From positions 1,054,001-1,118,000 of the forward strand of contig NZ_CP051265.2 of NCBI RefSeq assembly GCF_013096535.2: DNA of 64,000 nt, written 5' to 3'. Positions 43,484 through 56,790 of this stretch are shown here, piece by piece; the stretch's first letter is position 1; each line of letters opens with the position of its first letter. The translations under genes were made by a program, and so were the position numbers. The notes beneath the pieces are model-generated. The model worked only from the letters and a program-made list of their open reading frames with translations. It was not told the origin of the DNA and searched no databases. The DNA is from Wolbachia endosymbiont of Diaphorina citri. Its GTDB lineage: Bacteria; Pseudomonadota; Alphaproteobacteria; Rickettsiales; Anaplasmataceae.

Positions 43484-44554
43484 TTAAGTTGTTGAATTTG
43501 TTTGTGGATGTTGTAACGCAAACAAGATACCATCAACCTGGCTACCATATATTTTACAGTAACTCATCTGACTTATTTGCATATTTGTTTCTTTTGCAAC
43601 ATGCTGAATATAATCTTCTGAATGACGAAAATAATCTCCTTTGTTTACAAAGTCAATACCTTTACCTTCCTTTCTTCTTACTAAACATACAATAATCCCT
43701 TTTTTGTTTGTCAATACTTTTGCTAGTTCCAATTCTGCTAGAAAATCATGTAAATAGTGTAGAACTTCAGCAAAGATAATTACATCATACTGCCGGTTCT
43801 TCTCTTGTTTAAGGAACTCTTTCATTTCTGTATGTATTAACTCATCGTAAACAGGTTTACCTTTTATAAGGCATCCTCTTGCAATATTGAGCATTCTATT
43901 TGAGATGTCAACTCCTGTTATGCGACTTCTAATATTATTTATTTTTAGGAAGTGACCACATATTCCAGTACCGCAACCAAGGTCAAGTATATTCAGTTCA
44001 GAAGTGGAGTTGTGAAAGATTTTTTTGATTATCATATGTACTAGTTCATGTCCTCTGTATTGTTTGGCAATCAACCAATGTTCAACAAAATATTCACCTG
44101 TGTAATCAAAATATTGCTTTATGAGATTTTTAGGCAATTCTACGATATCTGATGTGTTTGTTATTTTTTTTATGTAGTAAGAAGCTTCTTTGTGACTGCT
44201 ATCTAATTTTAGCGTCTTTGTTAAATAATTATAAGCTTTATTAGTATTTCCTACTGCAAAATGACATCTTCCAATATTATACCAGATTATAGGTAAATTG
44301 GGGTAGAATATGCTAATTAACCAAAATCTTAACTTTGCATCTGATATATTACCTTTATAGAAGTGATATAACCCGATTTCAACGTTGGTATTTAACAGGT
44401 TTTTAGATTTTTCAAGAAGCACTACAATTTCTTTATGGAGAGTATTGTATTTATCCATAATGAAGTTTTTTACTTTTTTAATATTTAATAAGCCAGTAAG
44501 CTTAGATATACAATTTAAAGTAAAGTTTTTTATAAAAGATAGATTACTTTTCAT
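43484..44554 (-). CDS. SAM-dependent methyltransferase with N-terminal TPR-like helices
   Basis: 356 residues. Residues about 60-145 look like tetratricopeptide repeats (IIWYNIGRCHFAVGNTNKAY). A class I methyltransferase fold follows: LNILDLGCGTGICGHFL (SAM-binding motif I), ITGVDISNRMLNIAR, and YDVIIFAEVLHYLHDF. The substrate is unknown; TPR-methyltransferase fusions of this kind occur across the alphaproteobacteria. On the same strand as nrdA, 48 nt upstream of it. Confidence 0.85.
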   Translation of the reverse strand: MKSNLSFIKNFTLNCISKLTGLLNIKKVKNFIMDKYNTLHKEIVVLLEKSKNLLNTNVEIGLYHFYKGNISDAKLRFWLISIFYPNLPIIWYNIGRCHFAVGNTNKAYNYLTKTLKLDSSHKEASYYIKKITNTSDIVELPKNLIKQYFDYTGEYFVEHWLIAKQYRGHELVHMIIKKIFHNSTSELNILDLGCGTGICGHFLKINNIRSRITGVDISNRMLNIARGCLIKGKPVYDELIHTEMKEFLKQEKNRQYDVIIFAEVLHYLHDFLAELELAKVLTNKKGIIVCLVRRKEGKGIDFVNKGDYFRHSEDYIQHVAKETNMQISQMSYCKIYGSQVDGILFALQHPQTNSTT

Positions 44555-44747
44555 ACATTAGAAATACTCCAAATGTTCATTGTCGTTTTTAGGTAACTAA
44601 TTTTAACACATTTTATCTTACAAAATATCTTTTTCATTAATTTTTCTGTACATATCAATTTGTCGAATATTTCTCAGATTGTACTGTTTAAGATTGCTGG
44701 TATATTGTTGTTGATAATAATAGGTAAATGTTTTGTGTAAAAAGGCG
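44555..44747. other. Gap between the methyltransferase and the rRNA promoter
   Basis: AT-rich, no reading frame or repeat recognised. It should contain the divergent promoter of the methyltransferase-nrdA pair. Confidence 0.4.
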
Positions 44748-44776
44748 TTGACATATGATTTATCAGATTGTAACAT
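44748..44776 (+). promoter_or_regulatory. Promoter of the 23S-5S rRNA operon
   Basis: Consensus TTGACA (44748-44753), 17-nt spacer, TAACAT (44771-44776), about 110 bp before mature 23S, leaving room for a processed leader. Confidence 0.65.
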
Positions 44777-44885
44777 ATAAGAGATTAGTTTTTAGATGTT
44801 TGAAAAGTTTTATGGTAGAGATTATTTAATCTCAATTCAATTGTAAGTTAATATTTAACTCTGCATATTCTACATATAGTCAGAT

Positions 44886-47650
<2,765 letters not shown>

Positions 47651-47715
47651 TTTCTATATGTGCATATGCAGTGTTAAATATTAAATTGAAATTTGTTAAG
47701 TCAGAAATTTTTATT

Positions 47716-47825
47716 GACTTGGTGGCTATAGCAAAAATGAACCACCCGATCTCATTTCGAACTCGGAAGTGAAACTTTTTAGCGCCGATGATACTTAAAA
47801 AGGGAAAGTAGGTCGCTGCCAAGTT
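47716..47825 (+). rRNA. rrf: 5S ribosomal RNA
   Basis: About 110 nt; ACTTGGTGGC pairs with GCTGCCAAGT, and CGAACTCGGAAGTGAAAC is the conserved loop-C/helix core. It sits 65 nt after 23S in the same transcript, inside a longer flanking helix. Confidence 0.95.
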
Positions 47826-47850
47826 TATAAAAATTTCTTTTTTATTTGTA
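47826..47850 (+). terminator. 3' side of the 5S processing helix followed by a T-run
   Basis: TATAAAAATTTC pairs with GAAATTTTTA ahead of 5S (47704-47713), extending the terminal stem, and is followed at once by TTTTTTA. It can serve both as RNase processing stem and terminator. Confidence 0.6.
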
Positions 47851-47879
47851 TCTGTTCAGTAGAGTGATCAAACAAGGTA

Positions 47880-48720
47880 AACATAGAGTAGCTGTACTGA
47901 TCTTTTAGAACTCTGCGAAAACTTTAAAATAAAAGTAGAAAACTTAAAAGTAGAATTTGTTACCTACTTGCAAATGATGAGGAGAGATAGCAATATTTAA
48001 CAAATCATCAAAAAGTTGATCTTCCGAAAATCAAACTTTATATAATTGAATATTAATTAAGTTGTTGGAGATGAGGAGAAAGAAGAAGTAGAAAACTACT
48101 AAAAAGCAGATACATTTGGCTCAAGAGTTAGGTTGATAATTGTAGCACTTAGTGGATTTTATAAAAATTTAAAACGTGGGAATTATAAGTAATTTTTTTA
48201 ATGTGAATTGGAAGCGTATCAAATAGTGAGTATAGAGTTGCTTCAAAATGCAAAAAGGTGTATGAGCAAATCGAATAAGAAAGGTGAGGTTTTGCGCATC
48301 AACCTATTATAATAAAGGTAAGCTTTGTTAGTGCTGAAGTAATACTGAAAGTTTTAAAGGGAAAGAAGATTTTAAAAGACAGTGTATGTTGCAATCGTAA
48401 TAGTCGCTGACAGATATGCAGCGTACAATTATTTTGCTGATAAAAAAGGTAAATTTGTTGGGCACACTTAGCAAGGTACTTTCAAACATAGTTGGACTAT
48501 TGAAGTTAAAGTTCTGGGCTGTTACTTAAAAAACGCATCCACTGAATTATTTGTACTAAAAAAAGCTTTATTAAAAAGTGAAATAGATATTTTAACAGAA
48601 GTGTAAGAAAGTTGCAAAACGTATAAGGTATTAATTGAAGCTACTTATCTGAAGCAATTGGAGCTTCTCAAGTTGCGAAAAATATTTTAAAATCTGAAAG
48701 AATGATGTGAAATTTTTTAA
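47880..48720 (+). pseudogene. Decayed IS66-type transposase
   Basis: No open frame, but conceptual translation across frames and stops gives the order of IS66 blocks: VRLIIVALSGFYKNLKR (near 48125-48180), AEVILKVLKGKKIL, then AYNYFADKKGKFVGH followed by TFKHSW (the AYN...CWAH...F region, near 48420-48500), and LKNASTELFVLKKALLKSEI (near 48530-48595). Heavily mutated and without visible terminal repeats. Family call is inference from motif order. Confidence 0.45.
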
Positions 48721-48924
48721 GTGAACCAAAAAATATTCCATTACCGCGCTGAACAGCAAATTAGGCATTATATCGTTTACTGTAAAAGCTCATATTTTAC
48801 GTAATCAGAGCTAAGAATTTGAAAAGACAACTTCATTATACTTAACATGAAAACAAAGAGAACTATACAATCCCCTGCCTATCGTTTCTTGAACGACTCC
48901 CCTGAACGGGTACTTTTACTTTTA

Positions 48925-49137
48925 TCAAACTATTCTCTTATTGTAATAAGTTGCTTCTATATTCAAATTTAGCAACTTCCCTCTAGGATTATCCTTATTT
49001 TGCTCTAAGTACTGGCTTTGTTCAAATGCCATTCCCCATTGTGTACGGTAGCTAGACTCTCTATATTTATAAAAACTCTCCTCAGCATTATTTGTATCGA
49101 GCTTTTTATCTTGTTTTCTTATACTCTCTACCATCAA
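48925..49137 (-). CDS. Small open frame of doubtful reality
   Basis: 70 codons, polar and Lys/Glu/Asn-rich, starting MVESIRKQDKKLD about one codon in, with GGTG shortly before. It has no recognised family and lies between the transposase relic and rnpA. It may be a relic or a real small protein. Confidence 0.3.
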   Translation of the reverse strand: MMVESIRKQDKKLDTNNAEESFYKYRESSYRTQWGMAFEQSQYLEQNKDNPRGKLLNLNIEATYYNKRIV

Positions 49138-49207
49138 GCACCCACATCTATTAATTTATTTTAAAAACTTTACTTATCTTATCATAAAAAATATAGCTGT
49201 AAATACT

Positions 49208-49578
49208 TTAGTGAAAATTTCTTCTTATTTTATCTTTCTTTAAGCAAATATTGAGATCTTTTTGTAAATTTTTATAGCTTGCTTGCATAATGTTTTTATG
49301 GGTTAGTATTATGTAATAGCACCCTACATTACTTATATTAGAAATGCTAACTTTAGCTAGCACTCGTAATTGCCTTTTTATTTTATTTCTTTTTGCTGCT
49401 TTTCCGACTTTTTTACTGATAGCCAGACCTACTCTAATAACATGAATATACTTTTCAGGTTCTCTTTCTTTTATAGCATATAGTGATATATATACCCCTC
49501 GATAAAAAAGACTGTCAGGTGCTAATCTGTTTTTAAAAGCAAAGGAAAACTCTTTTTTTTTATGCTTACTATGCGCAT
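49208..49578 (-). CDS. rnpA: Ribonuclease P protein component, out of frame at a poly-A run
   Basis: The protein part of RNase P, which matures tRNA 5' ends. The family core is clear: [39 protein letters not shown] and YYIILTHKN. No ATG, GTG or TTG opens that frame. ATG 49578, inside the end of rpmH, reads MRIVSIKKK and then needs one more A in the run of nine A (49553-49561) to continue into [10 protein letters not shown]. With ten A the product is 123 residues, normal for RnpA. Either a one-base deletion, a sequencing miscount or slippage-corrected expression. Confidence 0.88.
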
Positions 49579-49703
49579 AATTTATTACACCCTAATGAAC
49601 GACGCTTATTAAGAATTTTTCTTCCAGCTTTTGTTGACATACGTGAACGAAATCCATGTCTGTGCTTTCTTTTTAAATTTTTTGGTTGAAATGTTCTTTT
49701 CAT
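49569..49703 (-). CDS. rpmH: 50S ribosomal protein L34
   Basis: 44 residues, [20 protein letters not shown] then [15 protein letters not shown], diagnostic of L34. Its end overlaps the rnpA start by 10 nt, the usual rpmH-rnpA arrangement. Confidence 0.95.
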   Translation of the reverse strand: MKRTFQPKNLKRKHRHGFRSRMSTKAGRKILNKRRSLGCNKLCA

Positions 49704-49728
49704 TGTTTTTATATTAATATGATTATTT

Positions 49729-49756
49729 ATTTTAAATTATTTTGCTCTATTGTCAA
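49729..49756 (-). promoter_or_regulatory. Promoter of rpmH-rnpA
   Basis: On the minus strand TTGACA (49756-49751), a 16-nt spacer and TAAAAT (49734-49729), 25 bp before rpmH. Confidence 0.6.
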
Positions 49757-49798
49757 ATAATGGTCAACTTCTATGGCATTCTTGTCGAATAAAATTTG

Positions 49799-50899
49799 AT
49801 GTATGGAAAAATGAATTTAATTATAGGCATACCTATTTTACTAATCCTTTTATTTTGTTTGAGTAAGTTTCAAGCAGTAAGTAAAGTTAAGTCTTATATA
49901 TATTTGAGTTGTATGTGGATGCTATCTTGTTTGTTAGCATTCTATGATGGTTATTTTATAACTTCTATTTCTACAGCGTTACTTTTTTTTATGCTGATTT
50001 TTATCTTTAAAGGTAAAAGAAATAAGATGGTAAAATTTTTGTTATTTATGGCTTTAGCAATATCACTTTTTATCACTTTATTTATAATGCTATCTATTTT
50101 TGTTCAGTCCATTTCTTTTTTTAATAAAGTAGCTATTTCAGAATTCTTATTTTGCTTAAAATGGAAGCATAATGTAGCTATTATTGGTGAAGGAGAGGTG
50201 GGATGTTTTGGTATAGCGCCACTTTTAGTGGGGACATTACTTATAACTATTGTAGCAATGTTAGTTGCGGTGCCGCTTGGTTTGTTTTCTGCAATATATA
50301 TTAGTGAGTATGCGAGTGAAAAAGTGCGTTATGTTATTAATACAGCCTTACAGGTTTTATCTGCTATTCCTACTGTTGTATATGGATACTTCTCAGTTGT
50401 ATTTTTGTCTTTTTTTATAAAGCAGGTAGCAAATTTTTTTAATTTAAGTATACACTCAGAAAGTGCTTTGATTGCTGGTTTATCGATCGGGGTAATGATT
50501 CTTCCTTTTATTATTTCTTTGCTTGAAGATGCTATAAGATCTGTTCCAAAAAGTTTGCGTTATGGTTTTATGGCGCTTGGTGCAACACCAGCGGAAACTA
50601 TATGGCATATAACAATACCTTATGCAATGCCTACAATTTTAAGTGCAATTTTATTATCAATTTCAAGAGTGATAGGCGAAACAATGATTGTACTAATGGC
50701 TGTGGGAATCAATGCAAATTTGACCTTTAATCCTCTCAATTCAGTTACTACTATCACTGTACAAATTGCTACATTACTTACCGGAGATCAGGATTTCAAC
50801 AGTGTGCAAACTCTTGCTGCTTATGCGCTTAGTTTGGTGCTGTTTGTTATTACTTGGCTATTGAATGCATTTGCATTGTTTATAATGAAACGTAACTAG
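49799..50899 (+). CDS. pstC: Phosphate ABC transporter permease, PstC type
   Basis: About 366 residues. Three N-terminal hydrophobic segments, then the binding-protein-dependent permease domain: PLLVGTLLITIVAMLVAVPL, LSAIPTVVYGYFSV, the EAA loop GFMALGATPAETIWHITIPYA that contacts the ATPase, and SRVIGETMIVLMAVGI, which is closer to PstC than PstA. No pstA, pstB or pstS is adjacent. Start uncertain between ATG 49799 and ATG 49811. Confidence 0.82.
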   Translation: MYGKMNLIIGIPILLILLFCLSKFQAVSKVKSYIYLSCMWMLSCLLAFYDGYFITSISTALLFFMLIFIFKGKRNKMVKFLLFMALAISLFITLFIMLSIFVQSISFFNKVAISEFLFCLKWKHNVAIIGEGEVGCFGIAPLLVGTLLITIVAMLVAVPLGLFSAIYISEYASEKVRYVINTALQVLSAIPTVVYGYFSVVFLSFFIKQVANFFNLSIHSESALIAGLSIGVMILPFIISLLEDAIRSVPKSLRYGFMALGATPAETIWHITIPYAMPTILSAILLSISRVIGETMIVLMAVGINANLTFNPLNSVTTITVQIATLLTGDQDFNSVQTLAAYALSLVLFVITWLLNAFALFIMKRN

Positions 50900-50983
50900 T
50901 AAGTGTTTTAATATTGCAAAATTTCTGTTAATAATATAAGATTTATTTTCTTTAGAAGTTCTTTTATAGAATTGTAGTGTTAG

Positions 50984-52432
<1,449 letters not shown>

Positions 52433-52437
52433 AGATT

Positions 52438-52779
52438 ATGAACACTTTTAAGGTGCAATTTTTTTCTCCTGATAATCGAATTTCATTCGATGAAGTGGTT
52501 TCGCTTTCAGTGAATGGGCTTGAAGGAGAGCTAGTGATTTTAGCTTACCATTCTCCTTACTTAATTTATTTATTGCCTGGTATAATTACTGTTCAAATGA
52601 GTAACCAGACAAAGGAAAAAGTTGTAATTGATAATGGTATATTGGAGGTTGCAAATAATAATTGTAACATTGTAACAAATCAAATTCAGGTTTTTGATCA
52701 TTTGACTCATGATGAGGAATCATTAAAAAATAAGAGAGTTGGTATATATTTAAGTTATCTTGATGTCAAATCTCTTTAG
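52438..52779 (+). CDS. atpC: ATP synthase F1 epsilon subunit
   Basis: 113 residues; FKVQFFSPDNRISFDEVVSL and the strand pattern through VVIDNGILEVANNN give the N-terminal beta-sandwich. The C-terminal helical hairpin is shortened compared with the ~138-residue E. coli protein, which may weaken inhibitory control. Operon with atpD. Confidence 0.92.
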   Translation: MNTFKVQFFSPDNRISFDEVVSLSVNGLEGELVILAYHSPYLIYLLPGIITVQMSNQTKEKVVIDNGILEVANNNCNIVTNQIQVFDHLTHDEESLKNKRVGIYLSYLDVKSL

Positions 52780-53180
52780 GGGCTCTTTTTTTGTTCAAGA
52801 AATGGGTTTACTCTTGTCATCTCAATGTTTGTCGTTCAAGTAGCTGACACACAACTGTACGAACATTAGAAGGATATCATCCCAGTGCTCAGACACTGAA
52901 ATCTAGAAATTTTTACAACTAGGATCGTATGGTCAAGACTACAATTGTGCAAAAGTTGCAGCTTTGAAGGTAAAAGTACAAAAAATAGTGTCATCCCAGT
53001 GCGTGACACGGGATCTATCTTATTTTAATCGTGGATATTATTTTAACATATGTTCCTAGAATTTGTTGTCCATTGCGTAATTCACAAATGTTTTTATCCA
53101 GTGTCACGCACTGGAATGACAAGAGTTGAATGACAGGAAAAAAAGCACTGATTTTACATGCATCTAAATAAGTATGTTTA
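52780..53180. repeat. Gap with several short palindromic repeats
   Basis: No gene. Degenerate copies of the CCCAGTG/CACTGG family lie at about 52885-52915, 52990-53015 and 53097-53123 (CCAGTGTCACGCACTGG, the best hairpin). It separates two convergent genes. Confidence 0.6.
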
Positions 53181-56100
53181 TTAAACACTTCCGTGCTGAC
53201 TTTGGCTACACACCTTTGAGGGACTGCTGATGAAGTCTAGAAGTGAATTACAACAATCATCATCACTATAAAATGCACTATCAGAGCTTGAAGATCTAGA
53301 TTTTCTTTCTGCATTATCAACTTCCCCTACAAGCTGATCAGATATTTTTGCACGATTGTTCAAAGGTTCCTGTTGAGAAATCTCTGTACTTAACATTTCT
53401 ACTTGGTTATTTAGATGTTGCTCTTTACCGTTTAGCTCTTCTCTTTCTCCCGTTATTCTTTCAATTTCCATATCTTTAATCTTTTCTTTCAATATTTCAA
53501 TCTCATTCTCATACTCTTCAAACTTTGGTTCTATAAATGAACGGTATTGATCCATTATTTCTTCTTCCATCTCCTGCCGTAACTGTTCTCTTTGCCTCTC
53601 AATTTGCTCATCTTTAGTCTCTAGCTCTCCCTCTGACGATTTAAAATCCCATTTTTCATCCCACTCTAGCTCACTTACCTCTTGTTCATCAGATTCTAAA
53701 TGTGCGTTATGCTCACTTTGCAAATTTTGCATTTGAGGTTTTAAATTCGTTAAACGTTCATCCTGCCGTAACTGTTCTTCTTGACTCTTAATCTGCTTAT
53801 TTTTAAGCTCTACCTCGTTCTTTAACTCTTCATATTTCCACTTTAGCTGATCTACCTCTTGTTTATAAGATTCCAGATTTGTGTTGTACTTATAATCTAA
53901 GCATTGAATTGTAGATTTTAAATTCTGTATATCTTTCCAATTTTCATCTAATATATCTCCTACTTCCTCTTCCTCTTTTTTAAACTGTTTCAATTTATCT
54001 TCCAGTTTTTCATTTTTTGCATTAGCAATTGTTAACTTTTTCTCTAGATCTTTCTTTCCTTCATGTGCACTTTCAAGTTCTTGTATTTTCTCTTGCAGCT
54101 CTGTTGATATATTTTCTAGCTTCTCATCTTTTTGTGTTAGTCCAATTTGCAATTTTACGTTTTTTTGCTTTTCTTCTTCAAGTTTATTCTGTAAATCACT
54201 ATTGCACTTCTCTAATTCTTCAATTTCTTGCTTAGCCTCCATGAGTTCCTGTTCTGATTTTTTTTGCTTTATTATGCAATTACTTAACAGCTGGTCTAAT
54301 TCCTCTTGCAATTTTCTTACCTCACTTGTCAACTCTTCTTTTTCTGCATTAGCAACTTCCAGCCTCTTCTTTAGATCTTCTTTTTCTTCTTCATACACAC
54401 TCTCAAGTTTTTGCGCTCTTTCTTCCAGCTCTGTTGACATATTTGCTAGCTTTTCATTTTTTTGTGTCAGTTCAGCTTGCAATTTTGCATTTTTTTGCTT
54501 TTCCTCTCCAAGTTCATTCTGTAAATCACTATTATGCTTTTCAAATTCTTGCTCAGCCTTGTCGAGCCTATATTTTAAATTCGTTAAGCGCTCATTCTCT
54601 TCGATCATTATACGTTCTGCTTGCTCGCTCTCTATCTGCAATGTATCTTCCAGTTTCTTATTTTTTACATTGGCAACTTCCAGCTTTTTCTTCAGGTCTT
54701 TCTTTTCTTCATATGCACCTTCAAGTTCTTGCGCTCTTTCTTGCAGCTCTGTTGACATATTTGCTAGTTTTTCATCTTTTTGTGTCAGTTCAGTTTGTAA
54801 TTTTGCATTTTTTTGCTTTTCTTCTCCAAATTTATTCTGTAAATCACTATTATGCTTTTTTAACTCTTCAAATTTTTGCTCAGCATCTTCGAGTCTACAT
54901 TGTAAGTTGTTTCTCTGCTGATTTAACTCTCTAATTTCTTGCTCAGCCTCATCGAGCCTATATTGTAATTTATTCTTTTGCTCGTTTAATTCTCTAATTT
55001 CTTGCTTTTCTTCTCCAAGTTCATTCTGTAAGTCACTATTGTGCTTTTCTAACTCTTCAAGTTCTTGTTCAGCCTTGTCGAACCTATATCGTAATTCGTT
55101 CCTCTGCTCATTTAATTCTCTAATTTCTTGTTCAGCTTTTGTAAGCTTTTGATCTAGTTGTTGTGAGTTAACTTCTGTTTGCGCTGCAGCTTCTTGCAAA
55201 TTAACTTCTGTCTGAGTTTCAGTTTCTTGAGAGCCAATTCCTGTTTGAGTCTTAACGTGTTGCACAGAGACCTCTGTTTGAGTTGCAACTTCTTGTAAAC
55301 TTTGAATTTCAGCCTGTTGAGAGCCAATTTTCGTTTGAGTTTCAGTGTGCTGTAAACTAATTCCTGTTTGAATTGCAACCTCTTGTAAATCAACTTTTGT
55401 CTGAGTTTCAGTCTGTTGAGAGCCAATTTCTGTTTGAGTCTTAACGTGTTGCACAGAGACCTCTGTTTGAGTTTCAGTGTGCTGTGAATTAACTTCTGTT
55501 TGAGTTGCAATTGCCTGAGTTGCAATCTGCTGTGGATTAACCTCTGATACATTGTTGCTAGTGAAAGAAAGAATAGGATTGCTTTTAGCATCATTTTCAA
55601 GATCTTTCATCTTTTCGTCTTGATTGATTACGATATGTTCGTTATTTTGCAGATTACTAACAGCCGGTGCAATGTTAGCATTTTTGTTCTTTTTCAATAA
55701 TGCTTTTACAGCATCATGTAGAGAGAGGTCTTGAATATATAATTCCTCATTTTGTCTTATTAATTCCCAAAACTCCTCAGGTGGCGATTCAAAATCTTTA
55801 CCATTAAACTGTAGTACTTTAGTTATACCAGAATTACTTACATTCATAACCATAGTACAGGTAAAAGTTTTCCCATCCTTGTCCTGCACAGGCCAAGTGC
55901 TTGTCATTTCATAATATGCACCCTCTTTAAATTCATAATGTCTTTCCTTATCTTTTCGGTAAGCGTATATGTCATGCTTTTTATTGCAATAAATATTCAA
56001 TGTGCTAATATCCCTTTCTTGCTGTAAGATATCACTAATTCTTATTGGCTCACTTCTATTGTAATTAATAAGATTAATGTTTAACACTTTATCAGAATTG

Positions 56101-56381
56101 TTAGTTTCTACATAAAAAGCTTGAAGGTCTATGTCTTTGTCTCTAAAATACTTACTTACAGCTTTTTTTGCCTGATTTGCTAATTCTATAAAGTTTTTTT
56201 TAAAGCTCTTGTTGAAAGATAGATCTATATATGCTTGCTTAAAATTTTCATCATTTGTCAAATCCATGAGCAAGTCATAAATCTCCCATTTGTCCTGATA
56301 GTATTCTTCTAAAACAGTAATGCTATTTTTTCTTTTCAGTTCTGCTAATATGTTTTTCAATGTCAGGAAATTTGTTGACAT
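53181..56381 (-). CDS. Large coiled-coil putative effector with tandem TQT repeats
   Basis: 1066 residues, no signal peptide. Residues about 85-225 share a domain with the 24.9 kb protein (RHYEF, YYEMTSTWPVQDKDGKTFTC, NEELYIQDLSLHDAV). Residues 287-408 are eleven-residue tandem repeats centred on TQT. Residues about 410-980 are a very long coiled coil with internal repeats (variants of EQEIRELNEQRN and LQNELGEEKQKNAKLQ), so it grew by duplication. The tail is serine-rich (KSRSSSSDSAFYSDDD). AGGGGG lies 7 nt before ATG 56381. The repeat section resembles docking sites for dynein light chain LC8. Function inferred only; its target could differ. Confidence 0.85.
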   Translation of the reverse strand: MSTNFLTLKNILAELKRKNSITVLEEYYQDKWEIYDLLMDLTNDENFKQAYIDLSFNKSFKKNFIELANQAKKAVSKYFRDKDIDLQAFYVETNNSDKVLNINLINYNRSEPIRISDILQQERDISTLNIYCNKKHDIYAYRKDKERHYEFKEGAYYEMTSTWPVQDKDGKTFTCTMVMNVSNSGITKVLQFNGKDFESPPEEFWELIRQNEELYIQDLSLHDAVKALLKKNKNANIAPAVSNLQNNEHIVINQDEKMKDLENDAKSNPILSFTSNNVSEVNPQQIATQAIATQTEVNSQHTETQTEVSVQHVKTQTEIGSQQTETQTKVDLQEVAIQTGISLQHTETQTKIGSQQAEIQSLQEVATQTEVSVQHVKTQTGIGSQETETQTEVNLQEAAAQTEVNSQQLDQKLTKAEQEIRELNEQRNELRYRFDKAEQELEELEKHNSDLQNELGEEKQEIRELNEQKNKLQYRLDEAEQEIRELNQQRNNLQCRLEDAEQKFEELKKHNSDLQNKFGEEKQKNAKLQTELTQKDEKLANMSTELQERAQELEGAYEEKKDLKKKLEVANVKNKKLEDTLQIESEQAERIMIEENERLTNLKYRLDKAEQEFEKHNSDLQNELGEEKQKNAKLQAELTQKNEKLANMSTELEERAQKLESVYEEEKEDLKKRLEVANAEKEELTSEVRKLQEELDQLLSNCIIKQKKSEQELMEAKQEIEELEKCNSDLQNKLEEEKQKNVKLQIGLTQKDEKLENISTELQEKIQELESAHEGKKDLEKKLTIANAKNEKLEDKLKQFKKEEEEVGDILDENWKDIQNLKSTIQCLDYKYNTNLESYKQEVDQLKWKYEELKNEVELKNKQIKSQEEQLRQDERLTNLKPQMQNLQSEHNAHLESDEQEVSELEWDEKWDFKSSEGELETKDEQIERQREQLRQEMEEEIMDQYRSFIEPKFEEYENEIEILKEKIKDMEIERITGEREELNGKEQHLNNQVEMLSTEISQQEPLNNRAKISDQLVGEVDNAERKSRSSSSDSAFYSDDDCCNSLLDFISSPSKVCSQSQHGSV
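55158..55523 (-). repeat. 33-bp coding tandem repeat (11-residue TQT units)
   Basis: Eleven units at residues 287-408, e.g. ETQTEVSVQHV, KTQTEIGSQQT, ETQTKVDLQEV. Eight have a TQT core, one IQT, one AQT; one unit is three residues short (EIQSLQEV). Constant spacing of 11 residues otherwise. Confidence 0.9.
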
Positions 56382-56790
56382 AGTATACCCCCTATTACTA
56401 TTGTTTTGATAATATATTTACTTTGGGAGTGATTAACTCCTTTTGTATTAACCTTTTTAGTTGAATTTAATTGCGAGCGTTAAACTAGATCTTAGTCATT
56501 TTGTTTATTGTTCCCCACTATCTATTTGTGTTACTATACTAATAGTAGCACTAAGTTTTAGGCTATGCAAGAATTTCTATTGAACGTAAAGCTAGTAAAC
56601 TTCAGAAATTGGTTATGCTAATTTTGTTAATAAAATGCAACCAATTAAGGAAAGCGCTATACTGTGTCTCAGTGCAATATTTTCTTTCCTAACGGACTGA
56701 AAATTGAGTTGAGTTAAAAATCCGATTTTATTTAATACTTTTCAAAGATGACAATATTTTGTAAAAATAGGTTTTTAATAGGACAATAAT
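56382..56790. other. Gap between divergent genes
   Basis: AT-rich, no reading frame, tRNA or repeat recognised. It must hold the promoters of the coiled-coil gene and of the transaldolase gene. GGACAATAAT precedes the latter's ATG. Confidence 0.4.

Noticed and set aside
54029..54934. Plus-strand open frames of 68-239 codons opposite the large coiled coil
   Set aside because: Antisense of Glu/Lys-rich heptads gives Phe/Ser/Leu-rich nonsense; no RBS and no homology pattern.
55158..55523. CRISPR array
   Set aside because: The repeats are contiguous 33-bp coding units without spacers; no cas genes and no repeat-spacer array elsewhere in the window.
55154..55600. 148-codon minus-strand frame over the TQT repeat
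   Set aside because: Alternative frame of the 33-bp repeat; the main frame continues without break and has the RBS.
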